Shown: piece by piece, positions 22,174-22,324 of the stretch | How positions within the stretch are numbered: position 1 is the first letter of the stretch | Layout: each line of letters opens with the position of its first letter | Origin: JANXPZ01 sp033853925 | GTDB taxonomy: Bacteria; Eisenbacteria; RBG-16-71-46 | DNA length: 22,324 bases | Direction: 5' to 3' | NCBI GenBank assembly: GCA_033853925.1 | Contig: JAWOLC010000034.1 | Location: 1 to 22,324 of the forward strand | The notes under the pieces: model-generated | Told to the model about the DNA's origin: nothing | What the model saw: the letters and a program-made list of their open reading frames with translations, nothing else | Database searches by the model: none | Position numbers and translations under genes: made by a program

Positions 22174-22190
22174 CCCGCGGTTCCGCGGGC
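22173..22190 (+). terminator. Hairpin after the small membrane protein gene
   Basis: GCCCGCG (22173-22179) and CGCGGGC (22184-22190) form a 7 bp stem with a GTTC loop, starting on the last base of the stop codon. No T-run follows, so it is a candidate terminator of limited strength. Confidence 0.4.
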
Positions 22191-22217
22191 AGTTCCCAAT
22201 CGCGAGGAGGAGCGAGG

Positions 22218-22324
22218 ATGGAAAGGACCCTGGTCGCGAGCGGCACGCGCTGGGAGCCGGTCATCGGCTACTCGCGCGCGGTGCGCGTCGGCTCGTTCGT
22301 CAGCGTCTCCGGCACCACGGCCAC
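22218..22324 (+). CDS. RidA-family protein, 5' part (cut by window end)
   Basis: The first 35 residues begin MERTLVASGTRWEPVIGYSR, then AVRVGSFVSVSGTTA, the N-terminal strand pattern of RidA/YjgF/UK114 proteins, in particular a subgroup with SGTxWEPxxGYSRAVRVG. Family members form trimers; some hydrolyse reactive enamines and imines from amino acid metabolism, but this subgroup is not characterised. GAGGAGG and GAGG precede ATG 22218. The rest of the gene lies beyond the window. Confidence 0.85.
   Translation, partial: MERTLVASGTRWEPVIGYSRAVRVGSFVSVSGTTA

Overview
The window is a high-GC (about 70%) bacterial chromosome segment. Codon use is strongly G/C-biased at third positions, Shine-Dalgarno sites are good, genes often overlap through ATGA or GTGA, and housekeeping genes are present (hisS, aspS, uppS). 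This suits an uncultured or poorly sampled high-GC lineage, such as Myxococcota/Deltaproteobacteria-like, Acidobacteria-like, Gemmatimonadota-like or Eisenbacteria-like. No marker here fixes the phylum, so I leave it open.

Layout. Positions 1-1494 look like accessory DNA: a stem-loop-rich stretch (1-180), an orphan leftward protein with a PD-(D/E)XK nuclease-like signature (271-1191), a noncoding stretch, and the exact 5' half of a tRNA-Lys(CUU) gene that stops after nucleotide 38 although its promoter is intact. From 1580 rightward lies an operon of a VanZ-like protein, hisS and aspS, followed by a small DUF2892 membrane protein and a two-domain protein disulfide oxidoreductase, closed by a strong hairpin at 6264-6294. 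A leftward group (OPT-family transporter, two-domain rhodanese, GH13 alpha-amylase) fills 6333-10647. Divergent from it is a tightly overlapping rightward set: a GH63 glycosidase, a glucose-dehydrogenase-type medium-chain dehydrogenase and a small SAM methyltransferase (10826-15190).

Positions 15213-19819 form the most distinctive locus. An ECF sigma factor and its zinc-finger anti-sigma factor are surrounded by three different DUF4097 beta-repeat proteins, one divergent and two downstream. Each has its own repeat signature (DTGSG in the first, xVNG in the others). Matching AACC-N16-CGT elements on both strands between sigma gene and divergent gene suggest one envelope-stress-type regulon.

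Positions 19931-22324 hold a membrane protein and winged-helix regulator pair, apparently expressed as a leaderless mRNA from a near-consensus promoter overlapped by an AAGTACTT palindrome. Then come uppS, whose first codons contain a second copy of the same 10-mer, a small membrane protein, and the start of a RidA-like gene cut by the window edge.

The strongest candidates for something new are the interrupted tRNA-Lys with its neighbouring nuclease-like gene and structured region, the ECF/anti-sigma/triple DUF4097 locus, and the leaderless autoregulated pair next to uppS.
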